Shown here piece after piece: positions 52,549 through 61,041 of a stretch of 64,000 nucleotides of DNA. The notes under the pieces are model-generated. The model saw only the letters and a list, made by a program, of their open reading frames with translations. It was not told where the DNA came from and ran no database searches. This DNA comes from DAOTVC01 sp034437215 (lineage in GTDB: Bacteria > Chloroflexota > Anaerolineae > B4-G1 > SLSP01). The stretch spans positions 6,156 through 70,155 of the forward strand of contig DAOTVC010000077.1 in the NCBI GenBank assembly GCA_034437215.1, given 5' to 3'. Every line of letters starts with the position of its first letter. Position 1 is the stretch's first letter. Position numbers and translations under genes: made by a program.

Positions 52549-53847
52549 GTGATGGTGGTTTGTAGTAACGCGCTTCAGCGCGTTGGAAGCAGCGCTAAAG
52601 CGCCTGACTACCAACACTTTTTCAGATGGCTGAAAAGATGTTGGTTATGTCTGCTCTTGGCGAGCTGTGCGCCGCAGGCGCGGACGGAGGGCTACGCCGA
52701 GCTCGCGGCCTGGCTGGAGGCCAACGCGCTCCCTGACGAGAGGGTGGCGGTACAGGAGCCGGGGGCGTGGACGCGGCTGACCGGGCTGCCGCTGGTGGGG
52801 CTTCCGGCTGATGCCGACACTGCTGCCCTGCTGGAGAGTCTCGCTGAGCAGCGCCCCGACTACTGCGTGGCCCTGCGCAGCGTGGCCTGGGAGGGTGTGC
52901 AGGCGTCGCCCTGGTTTCGCGAGCGCTACCGGCGGGTCGCAAGCACGGCGGCGGTGGACGATCCGCTCGCGCCGCTGTCGCTCTACCGTTATCATCCCTC
53001 GCCCTTTGAGGGGGGCGAGACGCTGCCCCTCGGCTTGGCGCTCCAGGACGAGAGCGTGGGGCATATCGCGGTGGACTCTGTACGGCTCACCAGTCAACGG
53101 TTGGAGCCCGGCGAGCCGGTCTACGTCAGCCTGACGTTGAGCGGCGACGTGCGTGAATCGCTGCGCGTGGAGTGGCTGTTGCGTGATGCGGCCTCCGGTC
53201 GGGTGTGGCTGCGCGATGCCCACGCGGAACCCGGCGGGCGGCCGACCGATGCCTGGCCCGTGCGCGGCGCCGTGACGGAACGCCACGTCATCGCGCCGCC
53301 CGCCGATCTGCCGCCGGGGGACTACGCGCTGGAGCTGGCCTTCACGCGGCCCAATCTCGCCCTCTTCGGCGAGCCGGTGCGGGTGGCGACGCTCACCCGC
53401 CCGCCGGACGTGAGCCGGACGCCGCTCGAGCCCGATCACCCGCTGGATATCGGCGTGGGCGACGTCTTCACGCTGGCGGGTTACGACGCGCCGCAGCGCC
53501 TTGCGCCGGGCGACACGCTGCGGCTGGCGCTCCACTGGCAGGTGCAGGATGTTGTGACTGAGGATCTCAAGGTCTTCGTTCATCTCTTCGATTCGGAGGG
53601 GATCGTGGCGGCGCAGTCGGATGGCGTACCGGTGGGCTGGTCCTATCCCACGACGCTGTGGCAGCCGGGCGAGACCGTCCGGGATGTTCACGTCATCCCG
53701 CTGGATGCAGAGTTGCCGCGCGGCGACTATCGCGTGCTGGTGGGGATGTATGACCCGGTGACGGGGGAGCGCCTGCTCTTGCGCGACGCGCAGGGGAAGC
53801 CGCCGGCCGAAGATACGGTGGAGCTCTTTGTGCTGCGGGTGCGGTGA
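52549..53847 (+). CDS. Lipoprotein with C-terminal beta-sandwich module; N-terminus formed by a repeat element
   Basis: The frame begins GTG/ATG at 52549/52552, and its first ~21 codons lie inside the GTAGT palindromic element (52562-52611). A lipoprotein-like signal follows (RWLKRCWLCLLLASCAP). Residues about 150-430 hold two beta-sandwich units: LEPGEPVYVSLTLSGDV and LAPGDTLRLALHWQVQ ... VFVHLFDSEGIVAAQSDGVP ... LPRGDYRVLVGMYDPVTGER. The second unit is a module also found at the ends of membrane glycosyltransferases. A neighbouring frame holds ATG 52626, so the true start is unsure. Function unknown. Confidence 0.65.
   Translation: MMVVCSNALQRVGSSAKAPDYQHFFRWLKRCWLCLLLASCAPQARTEGYAELAAWLEANALPDERVAVQEPGAWTRLTGLPLVGLPADADTAALLESLAEQRPDYCVALRSVAWEGVQASPWFRERYRRVASTAAVDDPLAPLSLYRYHPSPFEGGETLPLGLALQDESVGHIAVDSVRLTSQRLEPGEPVYVSLTLSGDVRESLRVEWLLRDAASGRVWLRDAHAEPGGRPTDAWPVRGAVTERHVIAPPADLPPGDYALELAFTRPNLALFGEPVRVATLTRPPDVSRTPLEPDHPLDIGVGDVFTLAGYDAPQRLAPGDTLRLALHWQVQDVVTEDLKVFVHLFDSEGIVAAQSDGVPVGWSYPTTLWQPGETVRDVHVIPLDAELPRGDYRVLVGMYDPVTGERLLLRDAQGKPPAEDTVELFVLRVR
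52562..52611. repeat. GTAGT...ACTAC palindromic element (copy 2), inside a coding sequence
   Basis: GTAGT, core ACGCGCTTCAGCGCGT, a second hairpin AGCGCTAAAGCGC, and terminal ACTAC. It matches copy 1 (22083-22129) in ends and in the CGCTTCAGCG core. Confidence 0.75.
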
Positions 53848-53848
53848 A

Positions 53849-53977
53849 CTGGAAGCTGGATTCTGGAAGCTGGAAGCTGGAAGCTGGAAGCTGGAAGCTG
53901 ATTGCTGATTGCTGATTGCTGATTGCTGATTGCTGATTGCTGATTGCTGATTGCTGATTGCTGATTGCTGATTGCTT
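53849..53977. repeat. Compound heptamer tandem repeat: (CTGGAAG)n then (ATTGCTG)n
   Basis: CTGGAAG units (seven including one CTGGATT variant, 53849-53897) pass straight into ten perfect ATTGCTG units (53901-53970) and a terminal ATTGCTT. The repeat begins immediately after the stop codon of the lipoprotein gene. Confidence 0.97.
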
Positions 53978-54000
53978 GAGGCTCGAGGCTTGATCTTTGT

Positions 54001-56544
54001 ATGTCGAAAATCCAAAATCACAAATCCAAAATCGGGCAGTGGTTGACTCCGGTGCTGTTGGTAGCAGCGCTGGGGGGACTGCTGCTGCTCGGTGACGCGC
54101 TCGACCGGCTGCCGCTGACGCCCGTCGCGACCGATGGGCCGGTGTTGCGGGGCTGGCGGCGCCGGGTGGTGGAGAGCCTCACTGTGCTCCCGCCGGAGCT
54201 GGGCGGGCCGGGCCAGCCCGGCTTCTATCCGCTGCCCGGCAGCTACGAGCGCAGCCTGCGCGTCGAGCTGCGCTCCGACGAGCGCCGTGCGACCGTCATC
54301 TACACCACCGACGGCTCGCTGCCCACACCGGAGCACGGCGTGGTCTACCGTCGCCCGCTGCGCCTGGATGCCCGGCAGCCGGGTGTCACCGTGATCCGTG
54401 CGGTGGAGGTGCTCAACGGCGTCCCCGGACCGGATGTGATCGGTGTGTACGTCGTGGGCTTGAATTCGCGCCTGCCGGTACTCTCGGTGGTCGCCGAGCC
54501 GGACGACCTGTGGGGCACGGAGACGGGGGTGCTGGCCAATCCCTCCTTCCGGGGACGGGAGTGGGAGCGCCCTGTGCAGCTGACGCTGATCGGGTCCGAT
54601 ACAGGTTTCTCCATCCCGGCGGGGCTGCGCGTTCACGGCAGGCCGGAGCCCTGGGACGCGGAGAAGCAGTCGCTGCGCCTCTACTTTCGTAATGACTACG
54701 GCGCGGCGCGGCTGGAATACCCGCTCTTCCCCGACCATCCCGATCAGCCGGAGCCGGCGCAGACCTACGACCGGCTGTTGCTCCAGGCGGGCGACCGCAA
54801 CGGCTGGTGGACGCTCTTCCGCGACGAGCTGGTCGCGGAGACGGCGCGTGCGCTCAACCTGCCGACGGCACAAGGGCGGTATGTGCACCTCTTCCTCAAC
54901 GGGCGCTCCTGGGGGCTCTATCGTCTGGCCGAGCGTGTGGAGCGTTTCTTCCTGGAGGATAACTTCGGCTACCGCGACGTGGACGTGGTACAGGAGGGGG
55001 CGGCGCGAGAGGGCCGCGATGACGACTGGGACGACTTGGTGGACTGGGTCGTGGACCACGAGCTGGCCGAGCCGGCTGCCTACGCTTACGTCTCGGAGCA
55101 GCTGGATGTGGCGAACTTCACGGACTTCGCGGTGCTGCAGCTCTACTTCGGCTTCTCCGCCGACGATCTCTTCGCCGTGCGGGATCGCGGCGGACGCTGG
55201 CATTTCGTCTACGGCGGCGGGGCGGCGCACTTCGCCCAACGTCCGGAGGACGCCCTCCCGGCGCTGGCGCTGGAGGATACGGACTTCGCGCTGCTGCTCC
55301 GGGCGCTGATGGACAACGCCGACTTCCGCCGGGGGCTACAGGCGCGGGTCACGGCGCTGCTCAACACCACCCTCGCGCCGGAGGCGCTGGCGGAGCGGGT
55401 GGCGGTGTTGGAGGCGACCCTCGCTGGTGCCATCCGCTACGAGGAGGCCCGCTGGCCCACGCCGACCACCTGGGAGGACAATGTCGCGATGCTGCACGGC
55501 TTTGTGGCGGAGCGCCCGACGGCGATGCGCGCCGCGCTCGGTGAACTGTGGGGGCTATCCGCGCCGGTGACGCTGCGGGTAGAGATCGAGCCGCCGGGGA
55601 GCGGGAAAGTCTACGTGGGCGGCCTGGCGTTGTCCGCAAGTGGGGAATTCTTCACGGATACGACGGTGGAGTTGATGGCGGTGGCGCACACCGACTTTAC
55701 CTTTGATGGCTGGGAGGGCGTTCCCAATGGCACATCGGCGACGCTGCGCTGGCAGGCGGACGGCCCCCGAGAGATCATGGCCCGCTTCCGCCCCATCACT
55801 GCCGACGAACCGGGCCCCTTCCCCAACGATGTCATCATCAACGAGTTCTGGATCAACGACAACGGCACGCGCTACCGCACCCTGGACCACCGGCCCATCA
55901 CCGGCGATTGGATCGAGCTGCTGGTGCAGCGCCCGGAGGCGGTCGATCTGCGCGGCTGGCGGCTGACGGACAACGACACCCAGGCCGGCGGCGACGAGGG
56001 CTCCCTCATCTTTCCCGACCTGGACGCCTTCGCCGCCGTACCGCGGGGGACGGTCATCCTCATCCTCGCCACGGAGCACCTGGAGAACGGGGCTTACTTC
56101 CCCACCGACGATCTGGATCCCGGTGACGGGCGGATGGTGCTTTACGTGGGCCACGGCACGCTGGACGCGACCACCGATCCGGGCTTCGGCATCGGTGCGC
56201 GGAACGACAACCTGGTCCTGCTGGCGCCTACCCCAGAAGGGGAGATGGGCATCGACTTCGTGGCGGAGGGGAGCGCCGTGACGCCCTATTCCTTCGGCGT
56301 GCTGGCCGATGGCGCGCTCTTCGGGAATCCCTTCCGGCGCCTGGGCCGCGACGATGGGGCGGTCTTCACGGGCCTCGGTTCCAACGACGACGGCGCCCGC
56401 GACTGGATCGTGGACCCTTCGGCGTGCGAGTCGGGGGACGAGATCTGCCTGGACGCGGTGAACATCCTCACGCCGGGCGCCCTCAATCCGGGGCAGCGGC
56501 GGGCCGTGTGGTGGGTGCGGGTGCGAGAGGGGGCGGCGTGGTGA
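54001..56544 (+). CDS. CotH-like protein with chitobiase-type and lamin-tail domains, predicted inactive kinase
   Basis: The 847-residue protein has a membrane anchor (WLTPVLLVAALGGLLLLGDA), a chitobiase C-terminal-like unit (RATVIYTTDGSLPTPEHGVV), a CotH-like domain at about 185-500 (DRLLLQAGDRNGWWTLFRDE, HLFLNGRSWGLYRLAERVER), a repeat-type unit (EPPGSGKVYVGGLALSASGE, FDGWEGVPNG), and a lamin-tail domain (IINEFWINDNGTRYRT, DWIELLVQRPEAVDLRGWRL). Where CotH has its D-x-D site it reads WHFVYGGGAAHF. The first ten codons are a heptamer repeat (AAAATCC type). It ends by overlap with the glycosyltransferase gene. Confidence 0.78.
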   Translation: MSKIQNHKSKIGQWLTPVLLVAALGGLLLLGDALDRLPLTPVATDGPVLRGWRRRVVESLTVLPPELGGPGQPGFYPLPGSYERSLRVELRSDERRATVIYTTDGSLPTPEHGVVYRRPLRLDARQPGVTVIRAVEVLNGVPGPDVIGVYVVGLNSRLPVLSVVAEPDDLWGTETGVLANPSFRGREWERPVQLTLIGSDTGFSIPAGLRVHGRPEPWDAEKQSLRLYFRNDYGAARLEYPLFPDHPDQPEPAQTYDRLLLQAGDRNGWWTLFRDELVAETARALNLPTAQGRYVHLFLNGRSWGLYRLAERVERFFLEDNFGYRDVDVVQEGAAREGRDDDWDDLVDWVVDHELAEPAAYAYVSEQLDVANFTDFAVLQLYFGFSADDLFAVRDRGGRWHFVYGGGAAHFAQRPEDALPALALEDTDFALLLRALMDNADFRRGLQARVTALLNTTLAPEALAERVAVLEATLAGAIRYEEARWPTPTTWEDNVAMLHGFVAERPTAMRAALGELWGLSAPVTLRVEIEPPGSGKVYVGGLALSASGEFFTDTTVELMAVAHTDFTFDGWEGVPNGTSATLRWQADGPREIMARFRPITADEPGPFPNDVIINEFWINDNGTRYRTLDHRPITGDWIELLVQRPEAVDLRGWRLTDNDTQAGGDEGSLIFPDLDAFAAVPRGTVILILATEHLENGAYFPTDDLDPGDGRMVLYVGHGTLDATTDPGFGIGARNDNLVLLAPTPEGEMGIDFVAEGSAVTPYSFGVLADGALFGNPFRRLGRDDGAVFTGLGSNDDGARDWIVDPSACESGDEICLDAVNILTPGALNPGQRRAVWWVRVREGAAW
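54006..54036. repeat. Short heptamer repeat forming the first codons of a gene
   Basis: AAAATCC, AAAATCA, CAAATCC and AAAATCG follow one another at period 7 and are translated as the N-terminal residues SKIQNHKSKIG. Confidence 0.7.
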
Positions 56545-58952
56545 TGGGCGGGCGCCGGCGTGACGAGTGGGTCCGGTGGGGCGGTCTCCTCTGTCTGCTG
56601 CTGCTCTTTGCGCAGCTGGCGCTGGCTGCTCCCCGCCTTTCGATCACCTATGATGAGCCGCTTTACATCGCTCCGGGCTACGCGGCCCTCGCGTCGGGAG
56701 ATTTTCACTGGCACGGCGTCATCGGTCATGGCCCGCTGTTGAATATGCTGGCTGCGTGGCCCTTGCTGCTGGGCGAGCACCACCCCGACCCGCAGCAGAT
56801 TCCGGGATGGGGCAGCGAAGATTCGCTCGGTTACAGTCGGGCTCTGCTGCCGGCGCTGGGCGACCTGGAGACCACTGCCTGGGTGACGCGGGTGCCCATC
56901 ATCTGGTTGACGGTGTTGCTGGCAGCCTGCGTAGCGCGCTGGACCGCTGATCTCTGGGGCCGCCGTGCGGCGTTGTTAGCCCTGCTGGTCTTCACCTTCG
57001 AGCCCAACCTGATCGCGCATGGGAATCTCAACACCACGGACATGGGTGTGACCCTTTTCGGGTTTTTGGGGGCGTATCTGCTGGCCTGCTACCTGCGCAC
57101 GCCCTCGTGGGGCCGGTACGCGGGGGCGGGTTTGGCGCTGGGAGCAGCGCTGGCCAGCAAGACCTCCGGTCATTTCTGGCTGGGCGCTTATGGCGTGCTG
57201 GCCTTGCTCGCCTGGTGGGGGGATCCCCGGAGGCGCCAGGGGCAGCGCGCTTCCCTCCGGGCGTTCGGCGGGTGGGCCGTGCGGCTGGCGGGCTGGATCG
57301 GTATCGGATTGTTCACCCTCTGGGCGACCTACGGATTCGAGGTCCGTCCCGTGGTTCCGGGGGGGCTGCCCATTCCCATGGCGTCGCACTGGTTGGGGTT
57401 GGGCTATCAACGCGGCAACGTCACCGTAGGGCAGACGACCTTCCTGGCGGGGCGGCTGGAGCAGGGGGGGCACGGGAGCTATTTCCCGTTGGCGTTTCTC
57501 CTGAAGACCCCGCTCCCGCTGCTGGGAGCCTTGCTGGTCTCGGTGGGGTTGAAGGCGCGCCGTCCCCGCATCGCTCGCTGGCACTTGCCCCTGCTGGTGT
57601 CGCCTCTGGCCTATCTCGCCCTCTCGCTGGTGGTAGGATTGAACATCGGCTACCGGCATCTGCTGCCCGTGCTGCCCTTTCTCTGTCTGGGGGTGGGGCG
57701 CCTGGCTGCTCCGGGCGTTTTGCCTCTGAGGAGGTGGCGGCTCCGGCTCGCTGTTCCGCTGCTTGTCTGGTATGTCGTGGGGAGCCTAGCGCTCTTCCCC
57801 CACTACCTGGCCTACTTCAACGAATTAGCCGGTGGGCCTGCCGGCGGTTATCGTTACTTCGTCGATTCGACACTGGAGTGGGGACAGGGTTTCTACGCCC
57901 TCCAAGACTATCTCGAGACTCAGGACGGCGGTGAGGAGGGGATACGCCTCGCGGCCTTCTCCTCGCTCGACCCGGCCTGGTACGGCCTGGATTTCGCGCC
58001 GCTGCCGCCGACGCCGGGCGAGGACGTACCGTTGGGTTTGGAGGGCCGCTTCGATCCCGCGCCCGGGCGCTACGTGCTCAGCGTCACCCCGCTGCAAGGC
58101 GTGTGGCTCCTGGATCCCGACACCTACGACTGGTTCCGCCACCGCTCTCCGGTGGCGCGGGTTGGGCACGTGTTGTGGGTCTATGACGTGGCGCCTGATC
58201 CCCACCCGCTCGACCGCGTGATCCAGTGTGCCGCTCCGCTCCCGCCGTTGGATGAGGCGGCGTTGGCGGAGGGCTTCGGGCGTGCAGACCTGCGCAGCGA
58301 CCCTTTCGACTGTACGCAGAGCTGGCTCTATCCTGGAGAGGGCGGGTGGTTCGTTCTGCCGGGGGCGGAGGTGGCTGATGACTGGGCCGCCGAACGGTTA
58401 GCGGGTCTCCCCCTGGTCTTCCGGCAGCGGGAGCATTGGCAACATGGGGCGGCTTCGCTGTATGAACAGCGTGAGCTTGCAGTCGGCTCCGTCCCTCCGC
58501 AGACCGGTGTGCGAGTTGCACCGACGGAATGGCACTTGGACAGGGCCGTGATGGAAGGTGCATCTACATCAGCGCCCCTTTCCCTGGAAGGCCCGCTGAA
58601 TTTTCTGGGCTACGAGGTACAGTCTCTGTCTGAGAGCATCGAATTGCATACCTATTGGCGTGTGACGGCTCCCTCCGCACGACCTCTCTCGCTGATGGCT
58701 CATCTGCTGGACGCAACGGGACAACCTGTGGCGGTTGCAGATGGTTTGGGTGTGCCGGTAACTTCATTTGTTTCGGGTGATGTCATCGTGCAGCGCCATC
58801 GATTCTTGAATCAAGAGCCGCTTGCCGGCAGCTACTGGATACAGACAGGTGCTTATTGGTTAGATACGCTGGAACGTTGGCCCGTTGCGGTCGGCGAACA
58901 GGTTGTTGGCGACAGAATTCTACTCGTTCAGATATCCGGTAATGGAGACTAA
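56544..58952 (+). CDS. PMT/GT39-like membrane glycosyltransferase with C-terminal module
   Basis: The 802-residue protein has about ten membrane segments and the early acidic motif SITYDEPLYIAPGYAALASG of C-type (GT39/GT83-like) glycosyltransferases that use polyprenyl-phosphate sugars. Further signature: FTFEPNLIAHGNLNTTDMGV. The soluble C-terminus includes FVDSTLEWGQGFYALQDYL and ends in a beta-sandwich module (about 680-800: LNFLGYEVQSLSESIELHTY, SLMAHLLDATGQPVAVADGL). ATG 56544 overlaps the CotH-like stop (TGATG). The last ~400 bp have clearly lower GC than the rest of the gene. Confidence 0.85.
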   Translation: MGGRRRDEWVRWGGLLCLLLLFAQLALAAPRLSITYDEPLYIAPGYAALASGDFHWHGVIGHGPLLNMLAAWPLLLGEHHPDPQQIPGWGSEDSLGYSRALLPALGDLETTAWVTRVPIIWLTVLLAACVARWTADLWGRRAALLALLVFTFEPNLIAHGNLNTTDMGVTLFGFLGAYLLACYLRTPSWGRYAGAGLALGAALASKTSGHFWLGAYGVLALLAWWGDPRRRQGQRASLRAFGGWAVRLAGWIGIGLFTLWATYGFEVRPVVPGGLPIPMASHWLGLGYQRGNVTVGQTTFLAGRLEQGGHGSYFPLAFLLKTPLPLLGALLVSVGLKARRPRIARWHLPLLVSPLAYLALSLVVGLNIGYRHLLPVLPFLCLGVGRLAAPGVLPLRRWRLRLAVPLLVWYVVGSLALFPHYLAYFNELAGGPAGGYRYFVDSTLEWGQGFYALQDYLETQDGGEEGIRLAAFSSLDPAWYGLDFAPLPPTPGEDVPLGLEGRFDPAPGRYVLSVTPLQGVWLLDPDTYDWFRHRSPVARVGHVLWVYDVAPDPHPLDRVIQCAAPLPPLDEAALAEGFGRADLRSDPFDCTQSWLYPGEGGWFVLPGAEVADDWAAERLAGLPLVFRQREHWQHGAASLYEQRELAVGSVPPQTGVRVAPTEWHLDRAVMEGASTSAPLSLEGPLNFLGYEVQSLSESIELHTYWRVTAPSARPLSLMAHLLDATGQPVAVADGLGVPVTSFVSGDVIVQRHRFLNQEPLAGSYWIQTGAYWLDTLERWPVAVGEQVVGDRILLVQISGNGD

Positions 58953-61041
58953 GGCTGTGAGTACCGCCCAGATTCAACGCCACGATATCCGTATTGCACT
59001 TGCCCTTTTTCTGCTGTTGACCTGTTTTTTCATGCTAACCGGCAGTGCGACCATTCAGACCACCGATGGCGAAACCGCTTACCAGACGACAGAAGCCTTG
59101 GGCGAACGGGGCAGTTTCACGCTGCTAGATCCCGAGGTAGCCGGGGACGCTCTCCGAGCTGCAAGAGTTACCGAGGGTGGTTACTATGGCATTACCGGTC
59201 CTTTGCAATCCCTACTGTCCGTTCCATTCTATCTGGTAGGCAGATGGGTGGCTTGGGTATTTCCACCGGTCTTCTCTAGTTACTTCACGCGCTTTTTTGT
59301 CGCTCTGACAAACTCTCCGCTCCACGCAGCGACAGTAGCTCTCCTCTACTTGATAGGGAGGGATCTGGGGTACCGGCGTCGAACCGCTCTCTTCGTTGCC
59401 CTCACTTATGGACTGGCCACCCTGGCCTGGCCGTACTCTCGCACCTTCTTTGCCGATACACCCCTTACCTTCTGGCTGGTGCTGGCTGCCTGGGGGATCT
59501 GTCGTTACATGCGGACTAATCGTTGGCAGTGGATGGCACTTGTGGGTGGCGCCCTGGGACTGGGCATAACCAACAAATACGTCATGGCCTTCTCCCTTCC
59601 CGCTTTTGCACTCTGCTTACTGCTGGTAGGTCTGCAGCAAAGCGATTGGGCTGCGCGCCGGAACTGGACTCTCCGTACCTTGTTGGCCGGGGGTCTGCCA
59701 TTTTTATTAATCGTGCTAGCCTTGGTTCTCTTCAACAGTGCCCGTTTTAACCATCCTCTCGAGACCGGCTACACGGGTGGCGCTCCCATGGCGTCGGCGG
59801 TAACACGGACCCAAAGTGCCACACCCCTCATCGCGTTATACGGGTTCTTCTTCAGCTCGGGTAAGGGCTTCTTCTTCTTCTCGCCGCCCACGACACTTTT
59901 CTTGGGAGGTGTCTTAGCACTGGCTCGGCGTCGTCGGATTGAAACCTACTTGTTTCTCTCCATCGCTATGTTGTATCCACTTGTGTATAGCATGACTAAG
60001 GTAGCTTGGTATGGCGGGGCTACTTGGGGACCACGACATATCCTCTGTATTACACCTTTTCTGACCCTGTTCGTAGGAGCGTTTCTCGAACGACGGGATC
60101 TTCCCCGTTGGTTGCGGGTGAGCAGTGCTACCCTGCTCTTTGTCGCGGGGTTCTGGGTCCAGATGTCCACGGTTTTCGTTAACTATAGCATCCATCTCTT
60201 TAGCGACACCCCCTTCATGCACCAGATATTCTATCCATCCGCTTCTACACTCACCGCTCAGTGGCGGTGGTGGCCGCGGCAGGTCAAGGCTTGGCAGTCG
60301 TACGACCACGACCTGCGAGCTTCCGGTGCAGAGTTTTACCTGGTAGAGGATGGTTTTTATGACGTAGAGGTTCCGGAGATGGCGCCCTTCGGTCGGTGGA
60401 TGGATGAACGCGGCGGGTTGCGGATCTATGCCCAGCCCGAGCAGTCATTGGTGATGCGCATTGCTTACTCCCGTCCTCAGAAGGCCGACACCGCGTCTTC
60501 GGGTTGGTCCGGGTTACATGCGACATATGATGGTCTCGTCATGCAGAGTGAGCGGCAACTTGTCATGGAAGATGAGCGTGAGAGTCAGTGGATCGAGATC
60601 TTCACTATTCCTGCCGAGGACGTGCAGATCTTACCCGGAACTCTCCAGATTACGGCTACAACGTGGCAACCTCAGGGGACTGACTCCAGGGACTTGAGCA
60701 TCTTTATTGCCAATGTCGAGGTCCTGAAAGATGGCGTCCCCTTGCCATATAAGGAGGCTCATCTGCCCCAGCCCTTGCCTGTGAGCCGGGCCTATCGCTG
60801 GAGCTGGGATGCCATGTTCTGGTTCTACAATCCGGCAAACGCGCGACCCGCCGATGTTTGGCCCTGGTACATTTGGACCAGTGGCCTTCCGTTAGCCCAA
60901 GCCCAGGCCTTTATCCTCGTCTGGGGGGGGGCGTTATTATGTGGTCTACTGCTGAGTGGGGCAGGATTTTGGCGCTGCTTGTGTTTAGTTGCAAATAAAA
61001 GTCTCATCTGTGATCATTTCCGCATAATCAGGGGCAAGTGA
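58942..61041 (+). CDS. Membrane glycosyltransferase-like protein (GT39 superfamily)
   Basis: The 699-residue protein opens with a membrane segment (IRIALALFLLLTCFFMLTGS), then TTDGETAYQTTEALGERGSF in the position of the catalytic acidic loop, about ten more segments (VALTYGLATLAWPYSRTFFA, GALGLGITNKYVMAFSLPAF), a soluble C-terminal domain and a final membrane helix (AFILVWGGALLCGLLLSGAG). It is likely a lipid-linked sugar transferase partnered with the preceding gene. GC is lower than upstream. Starts at 58942 (ATG) or 58957 (GTG, better Shine-Dalgarno). Its 3' end overlaps the convergent SBBP gene by 28 bp. Confidence 0.78.
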   Translation: METKAVSTAQIQRHDIRIALALFLLLTCFFMLTGSATIQTTDGETAYQTTEALGERGSFTLLDPEVAGDALRAARVTEGGYYGITGPLQSLLSVPFYLVGRWVAWVFPPVFSSYFTRFFVALTNSPLHAATVALLYLIGRDLGYRRRTALFVALTYGLATLAWPYSRTFFADTPLTFWLVLAAWGICRYMRTNRWQWMALVGGALGLGITNKYVMAFSLPAFALCLLLVGLQQSDWAARRNWTLRTLLAGGLPFLLIVLALVLFNSARFNHPLETGYTGGAPMASAVTRTQSATPLIALYGFFFSSGKGFFFFSPPTTLFLGGVLALARRRRIETYLFLSIAMLYPLVYSMTKVAWYGGATWGPRHILCITPFLTLFVGAFLERRDLPRWLRVSSATLLFVAGFWVQMSTVFVNYSIHLFSDTPFMHQIFYPSASTLTAQWRWWPRQVKAWQSYDHDLRASGAEFYLVEDGFYDVEVPEMAPFGRWMDERGGLRIYAQPEQSLVMRIAYSRPQKADTASSGWSGLHATYDGLVMQSERQLVMEDERESQWIEIFTIPAEDVQILPGTLQITATTWQPQGTDSRDLSIFIANVEVLKDGVPLPYKEAHLPQPLPVSRAYRWSWDAMFWFYNPANARPADVWPWYIWTSGLPLAQAQAFILVWGGALLCGLLLSGAGFWRCLCLVANKSLICDHFRIIRGK

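Noticed and set aside
50704..52617. A 637-codon minus-strand frame opposite the CotH-beta-helix gene
   Set aside because: Arg/Gly/Gln-rich translation without any motif; shadow of the plus-strand gene.
53849..53977. CRISPR array
   Set aside because: The repeat is strictly tandem with 7-bp units and has no spacers.
52645..55239. An 864-codon minus-strand frame running through the heptamer repeat
   Set aside because: It reads the tandem repeats as amino-acid runs and overlaps two plus-strand genes with recognisable domains.
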